DNA of 64,000 nt from Opitutaceae bacterium TAV5 (GTDB lineage: Bacteria > Verrucomicrobiota > Verrucomicrobiia > Opitutales > Opitutaceae): positions 6,185,001 through 6,249,000 of the forward strand of contig CP007053.1 in assembly GCA_000242935.3 (NCBI GenBank), in the 5' to 3' direction. The position numbers and the translations under genes were made by a program. Under the pieces are notes generated by a model. The model saw only the letters and a list, made by a program, of their open reading frames with translations, searched no databases and was not told the origin of the DNA. Positions within the stretch are counted from its first letter, which is position 1, and each line of letters begins with the position of its first letter. This document shows, one piece after another, positions 9,619 through 16,543 of this stretch.

Positions 9619-10070
9619 AAAAACGACATTGTGTCATTCTTGTAATTTTAACAATGACTCTACTTTCTTGGTGGGCTTATAGAAAAACCTGTTACTACAT
9701 CAATCGAATGCGAACATTTGACACAATGGCACTTGTTTACTTCATCGCAGGTAAATTGCCTGCCTTGGATGAGGCTTCCTTGCTCATTGAGGCTGTGTGC
9801 AAAGAATATCCTGAATTAGCTAAAGACGGGAATGTCGTTGATGCATGGGGCAACCCACTAAAGATAAATTTAGTCACAGATACTGGCGGAATTCGACTTG
9901 ATATAAGAAGCGCTGGTCATGATGGGTCTATCGGGACATCCGATGATTTGACGAAAATAATATTTTATCCGAATCAAGACCAAATCAAAGAAAACGCTGT
10001 AGACGACAAAAAGGCTGACCAGGGGAACATATCCAGCGAATCAAACCTTACGGGAACCTCTAAAAATTGA
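9615..10070 (+). CDS. Small membrane-anchored protein with GspG-like C-terminal segment; candidate immunity protein
   Basis: The ATG overlaps the RHS stop (ATGA), so the 151-residue product is probably made with the RHS protein. The N-terminus has one hydrophobic helix (about residues 7-23, VILVILTMTLLSWW) after a short basic stretch, so it is likely an inner-membrane protein with its bulk outside the cytoplasm. Residues about 76-117 contain DAWGNPL, then IRSAGHDGSIGTSDDLTKI. This pattern resembles the C-terminal calcium-binding part of GspG major pseudopilins (WGNP ... G.DG..GT.DDI). The N-terminal FTLIE prepilin motif is absent. The tail is hydrophilic. Base composition is AT-rich like the RHS tip and unlike the genes after it, which suggests the two moved together. 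Position argues for an immunity protein; the family resemblance argues for a pseudopilin-derived fold. Neither is proven. Confidence 0.6.
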   Translation: MKKRHCVILVILTMTLLSWWAYRKTCYYINRMRTFDTMALVYFIAGKLPALDEASLLIEAVCKEYPELAKDGNVVDAWGNPLKINLVTDTGGIRLDIRSAGHDGSIGTSDDLTKIIFYPNQDQIKENAVDDKKADQGNISSESNLTGTSKN

Positions 10071-10175
10071 TTCCTACCGCGAAAGTCGATCTAGGAGCCG
10101 GTCCGGAAAATCAAACCTGAATGCTTGCGATTTTTCTCCACCACATCCGACACAAGACTCACTGATTTCCAACCG

Positions 10176-10391
10176 ATGATTCCCCGATACCTCTTTCTTC
10201 TGTCCTGCTGCCTCCCGGCAACCGCGTCCCTGCCCGCTGCCCTCGTTTTCGAGACAACCACGATCTCGCAACCCGCCAAGGCGGGAGACACGGAGATGGT
10301 CGCAGTCTTCCGGTTCTAAAATGCAGGTGAAACTGCCGAAGAGATCACACCCCTCGACAGTTCATGCGTACACGCCTTGGCCAAGCCATAA
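10176..10391 (+). pseudogene. Broken DUF1573-like lipoprotein/exported protein fragment
   Basis: From the ATG, the frame encodes a signal peptide (LFLLSCCLPATASLPA) and then VFETTTISQPAKAGDTEMVA followed by VFRF. A TAA at 10317-10319 stops it. Reading on in the same frame gives NAGETAEEITPLDSSC and a second stop at 10389-10391. The run F-F-stop-N-A-G ... I-PLDSSC matches the usual DUF1573 pattern of an F.F.N.G core followed by a Ser-Cys pair. The rest of the normal domain is missing. One base change (TAA to AAA) would rejoin the first two parts, so this looks like a decayed gene with a nonsense mutation and a lost 3' end. The next gene begins about 145 bp further on. Confidence 0.55.
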
Positions 10392-10536
10392 CGGCATTCG
10401 CCAAAGTATCTTATACGAATTACGCCGAGGAATAAACCAGACTGCAATCGCCAGTTGTCTGCATTCCTGGCCCGCCTCTGGTCTGTTTTCTGCTCGATTT
10501 GCGATAACCGCGCCACACACGCGCAATTATCTGCAT

Positions 10537-11190
10537 ATGAAGAAAATCACATCCATCCTGCCGGCCGTTTTCTGCGCCGTTTTTCCTTCCCTCGTGTCTG
10601 CCCAGATTACCTTCGAAGACAATCCGTTCATCGCGGGAGATGCCCGGGCGACCGTCTCGTCTCCGTTATCGTTCGAGATCTCTTCCCCCGCCGAAATCTG
10701 GACAGGATATCTGGTTTTCAAAAACGCCTATGCCAGTGCGGAGTCGACCCTGGGTTTCGTCGACGGTGGGCTTTCCGGATACGATGAGGGACTCAATCGC
10801 GTCTACATCAATGGCGCGGACGTGGGCTACTGGAGCTCGATCGGTTCCGAGCCGGAAACTCTCGGAGAGATTTCGGATGTGGATCTGGTTCTGGGTTTCA
10901 CAGCGGAGGACGGCAATACTCCGGCGGGATTCCTGAATTTTCTGCCCGGCGATATCTTCACCCTCGGACCCGGCTACATGGTACTTGCCGAGAACGGTGG
11001 GTTCCCCTTCCCCGGTATTGCCGGACCGTACCAGATGATTCTTACCGACACCTACGGGAATCTCATCGGAACGCCGATTCCCGAGCCGTCGACATGGACG
11101 CTCCTTGCGAGCGCGGCGGTACTCGCAGCGGCCTCCCTGCTTCATCGATATCGACGGCAACCGGCCCCTCCCGCCGGAAGTGACGCATGA
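10537..11190 (+). CDS. PEP-CTERM sorting-domain surface protein
   Basis: This is a 217-residue protein. The ATG at 10537 gives MKKITSILPAVFCAVF and a signal peptide ending LVSA, which is why I prefer it to the open frame 72 codons upstream. The middle is a beta-rich exported domain with no family I recognise (motifs such as YINGADVGYW and LPGDIFTLGPGYM). The C-terminus has the full PEP-CTERM signal: IPEPSTWTLL, a hydrophobic helix, then a basic tail (HRYRRQ). Such proteins are exported and then handled by an exosortase, which is not encoded in this window. It follows the DUF1573-like remnant, and the next gene (trxB) is unrelated. Confidence 0.85.
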   Translation: MKKITSILPAVFCAVFPSLVSAQITFEDNPFIAGDARATVSSPLSFEISSPAEIWTGYLVFKNAYASAESTLGFVDGGLSGYDEGLNRVYINGADVGYWSSIGSEPETLGEISDVDLVLGFTAEDGNTPAGFLNFLPGDIFTLGPGYMVLAENGGFPFPGIAGPYQMILTDTYGNLIGTPIPEPSTWTLLASAAVLAAASLLHRYRRQPAPPAGSDA

Positions 11191-11622
11191 CAGATACGGC
11201 GGGAAGCCCGGCCTGCCTGCACCCGATATTGTTTTCGTGCCATCTTGCGGCCCGCAGTATCGGGCTCCTGTCAGCTATCGGCGTCCCCGGGCAGATAAGC
11301 TTCCGGCCGATTGTTCGTTCGCCTGCCTGTGCTGCAGTTGCCATCCCGTGAATGAAACCTGATGTTCCCCATGTTACACAAAGATCGCCAGGAACGCGAA
11401 GTACCTGAAATTTAACTCTCTGCGCCCTTTGCGCGCTTGGGGTGGAAATCCGGAGATTTTGGGACACTGGCAGGATACGATGCCGACACTCCGGTCCTGG
11501 CGGTTGTCGGGCCAAATCGTACCCCCCGCACAAATCCCTGTGTTTTCGTGTTTGTCGGCGGCGGGCATTTGACGCTTCGTGTAAGGTTTTACTCAAAGGA
11601 CCACACACCAGGACCAACGATC
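11191..11622. other. Intergenic region between PEP-CTERM gene and trxB
   Basis: These 432 bases hold no convincing gene. One copy of the short palindromic repeat described below lies at 11373-11446. The trxB frame is open through the last ~190 bases, but this part has no homologous-looking sequence. The trxB promoter should lie in the last ~150 bases; I see no clear -35/-10 pair. Confidence 0.6.
11373..11446. repeat. Short palindromic intergenic repeat (family R1), degenerate copy
   Basis: The left part reads gttacacaaagatcgcc and the right part ccctttgcgcgcttggggtg. Together they form an imperfect inverted repeat of ~74 bases that matches the better copies at 12597 and 12827. The right arm has drifted most. 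It is non-coding and lies upstream of trxB. Confidence 0.55.
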
Positions 11623-12570
11623 ATGCCCACTTCTTCCGTCGAAAACATCGTCATTGTCGGCACCGGCTGCGCCGGACTCACCGCGGCCATCTACACCGGC
11701 CGGGCCAACCTCAATCCGCTCGTCATCGAAGGCACCCTGCCCGGCGGACAGCTCACCACGACCAGCGAGGTGGAAAATTTCCCCGGCTTCCCGACCGGCA
11801 TCGACGGCTACCAGCTCATGCAGAACCTGCGCGAACAGGCGCAGCGTTTCGGCACCCGCTTCGAACAGGCCCAGGTCAACTCGGTCGATTTTTCCTCGCA
11901 ACCGCTGAAGATCGTTTGCGACGACCGCACCGTCCTCACCCGGAGCGTGATCATCGCCACCGGCGCCTCGCCCCGCCTCACCGGCATCCCGGGCGAAAAG
12001 GAACTCTACGGCGGCAAGGGCGTGACCACCTGCGCGACCTGCGACGGCGCGTTTTACCGCAACATGGAGGTCGCGGTGATCGGCGGCGGCGACAGCGCGG
12101 CCGAGGAAGCGCTGTTCCTCACGCGTTTCGCCAGCAAGGTTTACCTCGTGCATCGCCGCAACGCCCTGCGCGCCTCGAAGATCATGGCCGACCGCGTGGT
12201 CGCCCATCCGAAAGTCGAAACCGTGTGGGATCACGTGCCCGTCGCCGTGCAGGGGATCGAGGCCGGCTCGGTTTCCGGGCTCACCGTGCGTCATGTCGGA
12301 ACGGGCGCGGAGCGGACGCTGCCGGTCAAGGGCATTTTCGTCGCCATCGGTCACCAGCCGAACACCGCACCGTTTGCCGGTGCGCTGGAGGTGGACGAGA
12401 ACGGCTATTTCATCCCGGCGGCAGGTTCACAGGTGCGCACCCGCGTGCCGGGCGTGTACGTGGCCGGCGATTGCGCCGATCATGTTTACCGTCAGGCGAT
12501 CACGGCCGCCGGCATGGGCTGCCAGGCCGCCATCGAGGCCGAGCGCTGGCTGGCTGAACACGCCGGGTAA
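11623..12570 (+). CDS. trxB: Thioredoxin reductase (NADPH, FAD)
   Basis: A 315-residue flavoprotein that transfers electrons from NADPH to thioredoxin in the cytoplasm. The redox-active CATC (Cys137 and Cys140) sits in TCATCDGAF, exactly where low-molecular-weight thioredoxin reductases carry it. The NADPH-binding loop [10 protein letters not shown] follows at about residue 155, and the C-terminal GDC / [10 protein letters not shown] region that closes the FAD site is intact. The N-terminal FAD motif reads [10 protein letters not shown]; most family members have GSGPAG, so a Cys replaces the usual Pro. The length is normal. I chose the ATG at 11623 because the family begins right there and the upstream open frame crosses a repeat. 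It stands alone, with repeats on both sides. Confidence 0.95.
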   Translation: MPTSSVENIVIVGTGCAGLTAAIYTGRANLNPLVIEGTLPGGQLTTTSEVENFPGFPTGIDGYQLMQNLREQAQRFGTRFEQAQVNSVDFSSQPLKIVCDDRTVLTRSVIIATGASPRLTGIPGEKELYGGKGVTTCATCDGAFYRNMEVAVIGGGDSAAEEALFLTRFASKVYLVHRRNALRASKIMADRVVAHPKVETVWDHVPVAVQGIEAGSVSGLTVRHVGTGAERTLPVKGIFVAIGHQPNTAPFAGALEVDENGYFIPAAGSQVRTRVPGVYVAGDCADHVYRQAITAAGMGCQAAIEAERWLAEHAG

Positions 12571-12596
12571 TACCGGCGTCCCGCGCTCTCCGGGGT

Positions 12597-12672
12597 TTTA
12601 CACAAAGGTCGCCAAGAGCGCAAGGATCCGGTGTTCTGAAACTTCGCGTTCTTCGCGACCTTGGTGTAAGAT
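12597..12672. repeat. Short palindromic intergenic repeat (family R1)
   Basis: An inverted repeat of ~76 bases. The left arm ttttacacaaaggtcgcc is matched by the right arm cgcgaccttggtgtaag, and the centre (gcgcaaggatccg...) is less paired. It starts 26 bases after the trxB stop, so it could also act as a strong hairpin at the 3' end of the trxB message. Confidence 0.7.
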
Positions 12673-12677
12673 CAAAA

Positions 12678-13001
12678 GGGGACTTCTGAAAATTGGAGAT
12701 GCCCTCTCAGCCTTGTCTCAGGGCGGCGCTCCTGCGCCGTCTGCGGGCGAGACGCCCGCGCCACTTCAAGGCCGCTCCGCGTAACGTCAGTAAAACAAAT
12801 GATACCAGCGTCCCGAATGTTTTTGATTTTACACAAAGGCCGCAAAGGACGCGAAGAAGGTAACTGGCAATCCTTTGCGCTCTTTGCGGCCTTTGTGTAA
12901 AAATCCGAAGGCTTTGGGGCTTTGGTATGACTTATTGTTCGGAGTCTCCTTTGTTTTACCTTCGTTTCCTTCTGTTCAAAAATGAATTTTCAGAACTTCC
13001 C
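12678..13001. repeat. R2 repeat interrupted by other palindromes (nested repeat)
   Basis: The ends match the longer R2 repeat seen at 37572-37750 and, inverted, at 14844-15021. The left end is ggggacttctgaaaattg (12678-12695). The right end runs from about 12926 and finishes gttcaaaaatgaattttc then agaacttccc. Between them, the R2 left half is replaced by ~230 bases containing a cgggcgagacgcccg hairpin (about 12748) and a complete R1 copy (12827-12903). This reads as repeats inserted into a repeat. There is no coding potential that I trust. Confidence 0.6.
12827..12903. repeat. Short palindromic intergenic repeat (family R1), best-preserved copy
   Basis: The arms ttttacacaaaggccgcaaa and tttgcggcctttgtgtaaaa are perfect reverse complements over 20 bases. 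They enclose a centre in which gacgcgaagaagg and cctttgcgctc also partly pair. Flanking bases extend the symmetry weakly (aaatgatacca on the left, tatgactt on the right). It lies between trxB and the convergent gspE. Confidence 0.75.
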
Positions 13002-13048
13002 AAAACATCAGAGTCGCCGGTATAAAGGACGGTCTCGCGCCGACGGCA

Positions 13049-14779
13049 TCATGCCGTCGTGCCGAGTTGCAGGCGGCGGGTGAGGCGGTGGTTTTCGGCG
13101 ATCGAGATCACGCCCTGTTGTACTTTCCGCCAGCCTTGTTCCCGGAGGGGTTTCCAGCCTTGCTTGCGGGCGAGGTCGCGCAGGGCCACCGTTTTCAGAC
13201 TGGCCGAGGAGAGGAGATCCACCACCTCGTCCGTCATGATAAAAATCTCGTAGATCGCCACGCGGCCGCGTTCGCCGGTGCCGCGGCATTCGGGGCAGCC
13301 GGCGCCGCGCCAGGCGCGCACGTCTTCCGGGGCGATGCCGATCGAGGCGGCCATTTCGGCGCGCGTGGCCGGGTCGATCGTCTCGTCCGGCTGTGAACAG
13401 TGCGGGCACACGCGGCGGGCGAGGCGTTGCGCGATGCTGCAGGCGAGCGAGGCGCCGATCACCCAGGGCTCCACGCCCATGTCCACGAGACGCGTCAGCG
13501 CGCTGACGCTGTCGTTGGTGTGGAGCGTGGAAAAAACGAGGTGGCCGGTCTGCGCGGAGTGCATGGCGACGTCGGCCGTCTCCTTGTCGCGAATCTCGCC
13601 GATGAGGATGATGTCGGGGTCGTGGCGGAGCACGGAGCGCAGGCCGGCGGCGAAATCGAGGCCGAGTTCCTCGCGTGTCTGGATTTGTGATACGCCGTCG
13701 AGCGTGTATTCGACCGGGTTTTCGATGGTGATGATCTTGCGCAAGCCGTCGCGCGCGGCGGAGAGCAGGGCGTAGAGCGTGGTCGTCTTGCCGCTGCCGG
13801 TCGGGCCGGTGAGGAGCGCGAGGCCCTGCGGGAGGCGCGAGAGGTCTTCGAGCACGGCGCGTTGCTCGGGCTCCATGCCGAGGCGCGAGAGGTTTTCGAC
13901 GAGCAGGTTGTCGCGGCTGAGGACGCGCAGGCAGATGGATTCGCCGTGGGTGGTGGGAATGATCGAGACGCGCAGGTCGTATTGCCGGTCGCCGCGCCGC
14001 ATGGCGATGCGTCCGTCGTGCGCGATGCGGCGCTCGGTGATGTTGAGGTCGGCCATGACCTTGAGCCGCGAGACGAGCGCGAGGTAATGCGAACGCAGGC
14101 CTTCGGGGATCGGGATGTCCTGGAGGAGGCCGTCGATCCGGTAGCGGAGTTTTACGGTGTTGCCGAAGGGTTCGAGATGGATGTCGGTCGCTTCGAGGCG
14201 GAGGGCTTCGGAGAGGATCTGGTCGACGAAATGGATGATCGAGGGGTCGGCGCTGGCGTCGGCATCCTTGTCCTGCACGTCGAAAACGATCTGGTCGGCG
14301 GGATCGGCCGTGCCCTGCTGTTGCGAGAGCATCTGGATGGTGTCGGCGCCGAGTCCGTAGTGGCGTTTCACGTAGTCGCGCATCGCGGCGGGGCCGCAGA
14401 GCACGGCGCGGATGCGCAGGCCGAGGAGCAGGCGGAGTTTTCCGAGGTCGGTGCTGGTGGGCGGCTCGGCAAAGGCGGCCACGAGGAGCCCGTCCTGGAG
14501 CGACACGGGCGCGAGCCGGTGGGTGAGCACGATGCGGACGGGCACCTGGGCGATGAGCTCGCGCGCCGCAGTGACTTCGGTGAGGTCGATAAAATCGAGT
14601 CCGTGCGCCTCGGCGGCGGCGTCATAGGCATCGCGCTCGGTGGCGAAACCGAGGTCGACGACAGAGCGGTGAAGCGGGATCTGCTGGAGCTGGCTGCGGC
14701 GACGGGCGAGGTCGAGTTTGCGCTGGTCGATGATGCCGCGCCGGAGCAGCACGGCGGCTTCCTGTTCGATGAGGTTCAT
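13049..14779 (-). CDS. gspE: Type II secretion / type IV pilus assembly ATPase GspE/PilB
   Basis: A 576-residue cytoplasmic hexameric ATPase that powers pseudopilus or pilus assembly. The N-terminal MshEN/GSPII_E_N domain (about 1-150) is followed by the catalytic domain. Walker A is GPTGSGKTTT (325-334), the Asp box region is IIPTTHGES (about 273-281), Walker B is ILIGEIRD (391-398), and the His box is STLHTNDS (417-424). A zinc-binding loop has Cys458/461 (CPHC) and Cys495/498 (CPEC), as in GspE. Length and order are normal. It is the last gene of the minus-strand secretion operon, but 268 bases with an R2 repeat separate it from the gene before it, so it may have its own promoter. GspE versus PilB cannot be settled without the missing partners. 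Confidence 0.92.
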   Translation of the reverse strand: MNLIEQEAAVLLRRGIIDQRKLDLARRRSQLQQIPLHRSVVDLGFATERDAYDAAAEAHGLDFIDLTEVTAARELIAQVPVRIVLTHRLAPVSLQDGLLVAAFAEPPTSTDLGKLRLLLGLRIRAVLCGPAAMRDYVKRHYGLGADTIQMLSQQQGTADPADQIVFDVQDKDADASADPSIIHFVDQILSEALRLEATDIHLEPFGNTVKLRYRIDGLLQDIPIPEGLRSHYLALVSRLKVMADLNITERRIAHDGRIAMRRGDRQYDLRVSIIPTTHGESICLRVLSRDNLLVENLSRLGMEPEQRAVLEDLSRLPQGLALLTGPTGSGKTTTLYALLSAARDGLRKIITIENPVEYTLDGVSQIQTREELGLDFAAGLRSVLRHDPDIILIGEIRDKETADVAMHSAQTGHLVFSTLHTNDSVSALTRLVDMGVEPWVIGASLACSIAQRLARRVCPHCSQPDETIDPATRAEMAASIGIAPEDVRAWRGAGCPECRGTGERGRVAIYEIFIMTDEVVDLLSSASLKTVALRDLARKQGWKPLREQGWRKVQQGVISIAENHRLTRRLQLGTTA

Positions 14780-14843
14780 CGGAGAATGACGTAGGAGGGA
14801 GGAAGCATGGAGAAGGGAGAAAGGCGGAGCGTCTGGTTCATTC

Positions 14844-15021
14844 GGGAAGTTCTAAAAATTCATTTTTGAACAGAAGGAAACCAAGGAAACGAAGGTAAAA
14901 CAAAGAAGACCCTGAACAATAAGTTATTTATTTTAAAAAATTTAAACAGGAGTGAACAGTAAGCGTCCTTGGTTGTTCTTCGTTCTCTTCGTTGCCTTCT
15001 GTTCAATTTTTAGAAGTTCCC
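14844..15021. repeat. R2 palindromic repeat, ~178 bp, inserted between operon genes
   Basis: The left end gggaagttctaaaaattcat and right end ttctgttcaatttttagaag (then ttccc) form terminal inverted repeats. Inner arms (gaacagaagg ... cgaagg and cttcgttctcttcgttgcc) pair as well, and the centre is AT-rich (ttatttattttaaaaaattt). It is the reverse orientation of the copy at 37572-37750. It lies in the 268-base gap between gspE and the proline-rich gene; the rest of that gap holds nothing that I recognise. Confidence 0.7.
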
Positions 15022-15047
15022 ATTCGTAATTCGTCATCCGCAATCCG

Positions 15048-15587
15048 TCATTTTTCAACCGGCACGGGAAGTGTGGTCGTTTTGTTGAAGGCGACTTTCG
15101 CGGTCTGGTCGTCTCGCGCAAAACGGGCTTCGCCGGAGTCGAAGTCGTGCAGCGTCCAGGCGCCGGTGACGGTTTCGCCCGGCCGGCGCTGCACGAGCTT
15201 GTCCTCGACGACGAGCCAGGCGATGCGGCTGCCGTCGGGAAACTCGGCCATGCCGCGGTAGGCGACAGGCACCTGACGGTCCGTGGGAGGGGGAGGCTTG
15301 GGCGGCGGCGGTTTGTCGGGCGGTTTGGGCGGAGCGGGCGGCGGCTTGAAAAAATCGGTCTCGAACAACCCTTGCCCGTTTCCGGGTGCGGCCGGTGTCT
15401 GGTGGAAAAAGGCCAGCGTCTCGCGGTCGGTCGTACTCAGTTTGCTCTCGGGACGCGGCGCGGTGGCAGCCGGCAGGGAGTCGAGCGGCGCGCTCGTGCC
15501 GCTCGCGAAAAAAAACAACGCGCCTCCGGCCAGCAGGACTCCCAGCGTGCTGGCGGCGATAACGAGATGGCGTCGGGCGGTGGGCAT
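15048..15587 (-). CDS. Single-pass membrane protein with proline-rich linker, secretion-operon member
   Basis: This 179-residue protein has a hydrophobic helix at about 9-29 (IAASTLGVLLAGGALFFF). After it come a linker and a strongly proline-rich stretch at about 84-107 (KPPPPKPPPP). A small beta-rich domain follows (VAYRGMAEFPDGSRIAWLVV and the following LQRRPGETV-like segment). A short N-terminal tail, one helix, a flexible periplasmic linker and a small HR-like domain is the plan of GspC/PilP proteins that link the inner-membrane platform to the secretin. No sequence motif proves this. It sits 77 bases after the PilO/GspM-like gene and shares its strand, so it probably belongs to the same secretion complex. 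Confidence 0.65.
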   Translation of the reverse strand: MPTARRHLVIAASTLGVLLAGGALFFFASGTSAPLDSLPAATAPRPESKLSTTDRETLAFFHQTPAAPGNGQGLFETDFFKPPPAPPKPPDKPPPPKPPPPTDRQVPVAYRGMAEFPDGSRIAWLVVEDKLVQRRPGETVTGAWTLHDFDSGEARFARDDQTAKVAFNKTTTLPVPVEK

Positions 15588-15664
15588 TTTTCGGAAGGAG
15601 GGAGGATGGGAGATAGGGGAAGGATGAGCGTTGTGCGAGATATGGGGGGCGGCGGGAGAGGTGA

Positions 15665-16543
15665 TCAGTTTTCGGTTTTTCCGGAAAGCAGGCCGGCAAC
15701 GACGACGGTGGCCGAGGCTTCGTCGGAGGCGGCGGTGCCTTCCTTGCGCAGCACGAGGTGCTCGATGAGCACGCGGTGGTCGCTCGCCGGGACGGCCACG
15801 CCTTTGTCATCCCCGGCTGCGGCCCCGTCGTCGTCGGTCGCAGTGTCGGTGGCGTCGGCGCTTTTTTGTTTTTGTTCGTCTTTCGCCGCCGGCGTGCCGA
15901 GGGCGAGTTGTTCGATGAAGGCCTGCACGCGGTCGCTTTTGCCGGTGACCCTGGCCGAAAACAGGATTTCCACGGCGAGGAGCGGCCCGCCGGCATCGAG
16001 CCGCATCTCGCGGGTGGCCGGCACGGGGAGCGCCTCGTAGGTGGCGACTTTCGCGGTGATGGCGTGGTCGCAGATGATGCGGGCAAGTTCGAGCTGCGCC
16101 CAGCGGCGGCGAGGCTGCGGGGGGCTCAGCGACGCATCGGAGAGGATGTCGAAAGCGCTGTCGGCGAGTTTCACGCCGGCCTTGGCGGCGGCGGCCCGGG
16201 CAGCCTGGGTGGCGGCGGCGCGCTCCTGCTCGAATTCGATCAACTGGAACGAGTCGTCCGTATGGGCGCGCACCAGCGGGGCGCGGTCGAGCGAACGGGC
16301 TTCGGCCGCGATATCGCGAAGGACGGCGGTCTCGCGGGCGAGCGCGTCTGCCTGGCGTTTCAGCTCGGCCGGATCGGCGCCGTGGCCGACATTGACGAGC
16401 GCAGCCTTGAGTTCGGCGAGTTGGCGGTCGGTGTCCGCTTCGCGACGCACCAGCGGCCGGTGCGCGATCGCGAGGGCCAGCAGGACCACGACAAGCGGCA
16501 CGACGATCGCGTAAAAAAAGCGCTGGCTGTAAAACGGGATCAT
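15665..16543 (-). CDS. PilO/GspM-like inner-membrane assembly protein
   Basis: A 292-residue protein. The ATG (complement of 16541-16543) overlaps the stop of the upstream gene, which fixes the start. An N-terminal transmembrane helix (about 10-28, FYAIVVPLVVVLLALAIA) is followed by a coiled coil rich in Ala, Glu, Arg and Leu (about 32-75) and then two alpha/beta segments. This layout is shared by PilO and GspM. The C-terminal third has an acidic, low-complexity stretch (about 225-250, DATDTATDDD) that looks like an insertion in a loop. It follows a PilM-PilN-like fusion, as pilO follows pilM/pilN in pilus operons. Sequence similarity is not recognisable by eye, so the name rests on topology and position. 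Confidence 0.65.
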   Translation of the reverse strand: MIPFYSQRFFYAIVVPLVVVLLALAIAHRPLVRREADTDRQLAELKAALVNVGHGADPAELKRQADALARETAVLRDIAAEARSLDRAPLVRAHTDDSFQLIEFEQERAAATQAARAAAAKAGVKLADSAFDILSDASLSPPQPRRRWAQLELARIICDHAITAKVATYEALPVPATREMRLDAGGPLLAVEILFSARVTGKSDRVQAFIEQLALGTPAAKDEQKQKSADATDTATDDDGAAAGDDKGVAVPASDHRVLIEHLVLRKEGTAASDEASATVVVAGLLSGKTEN

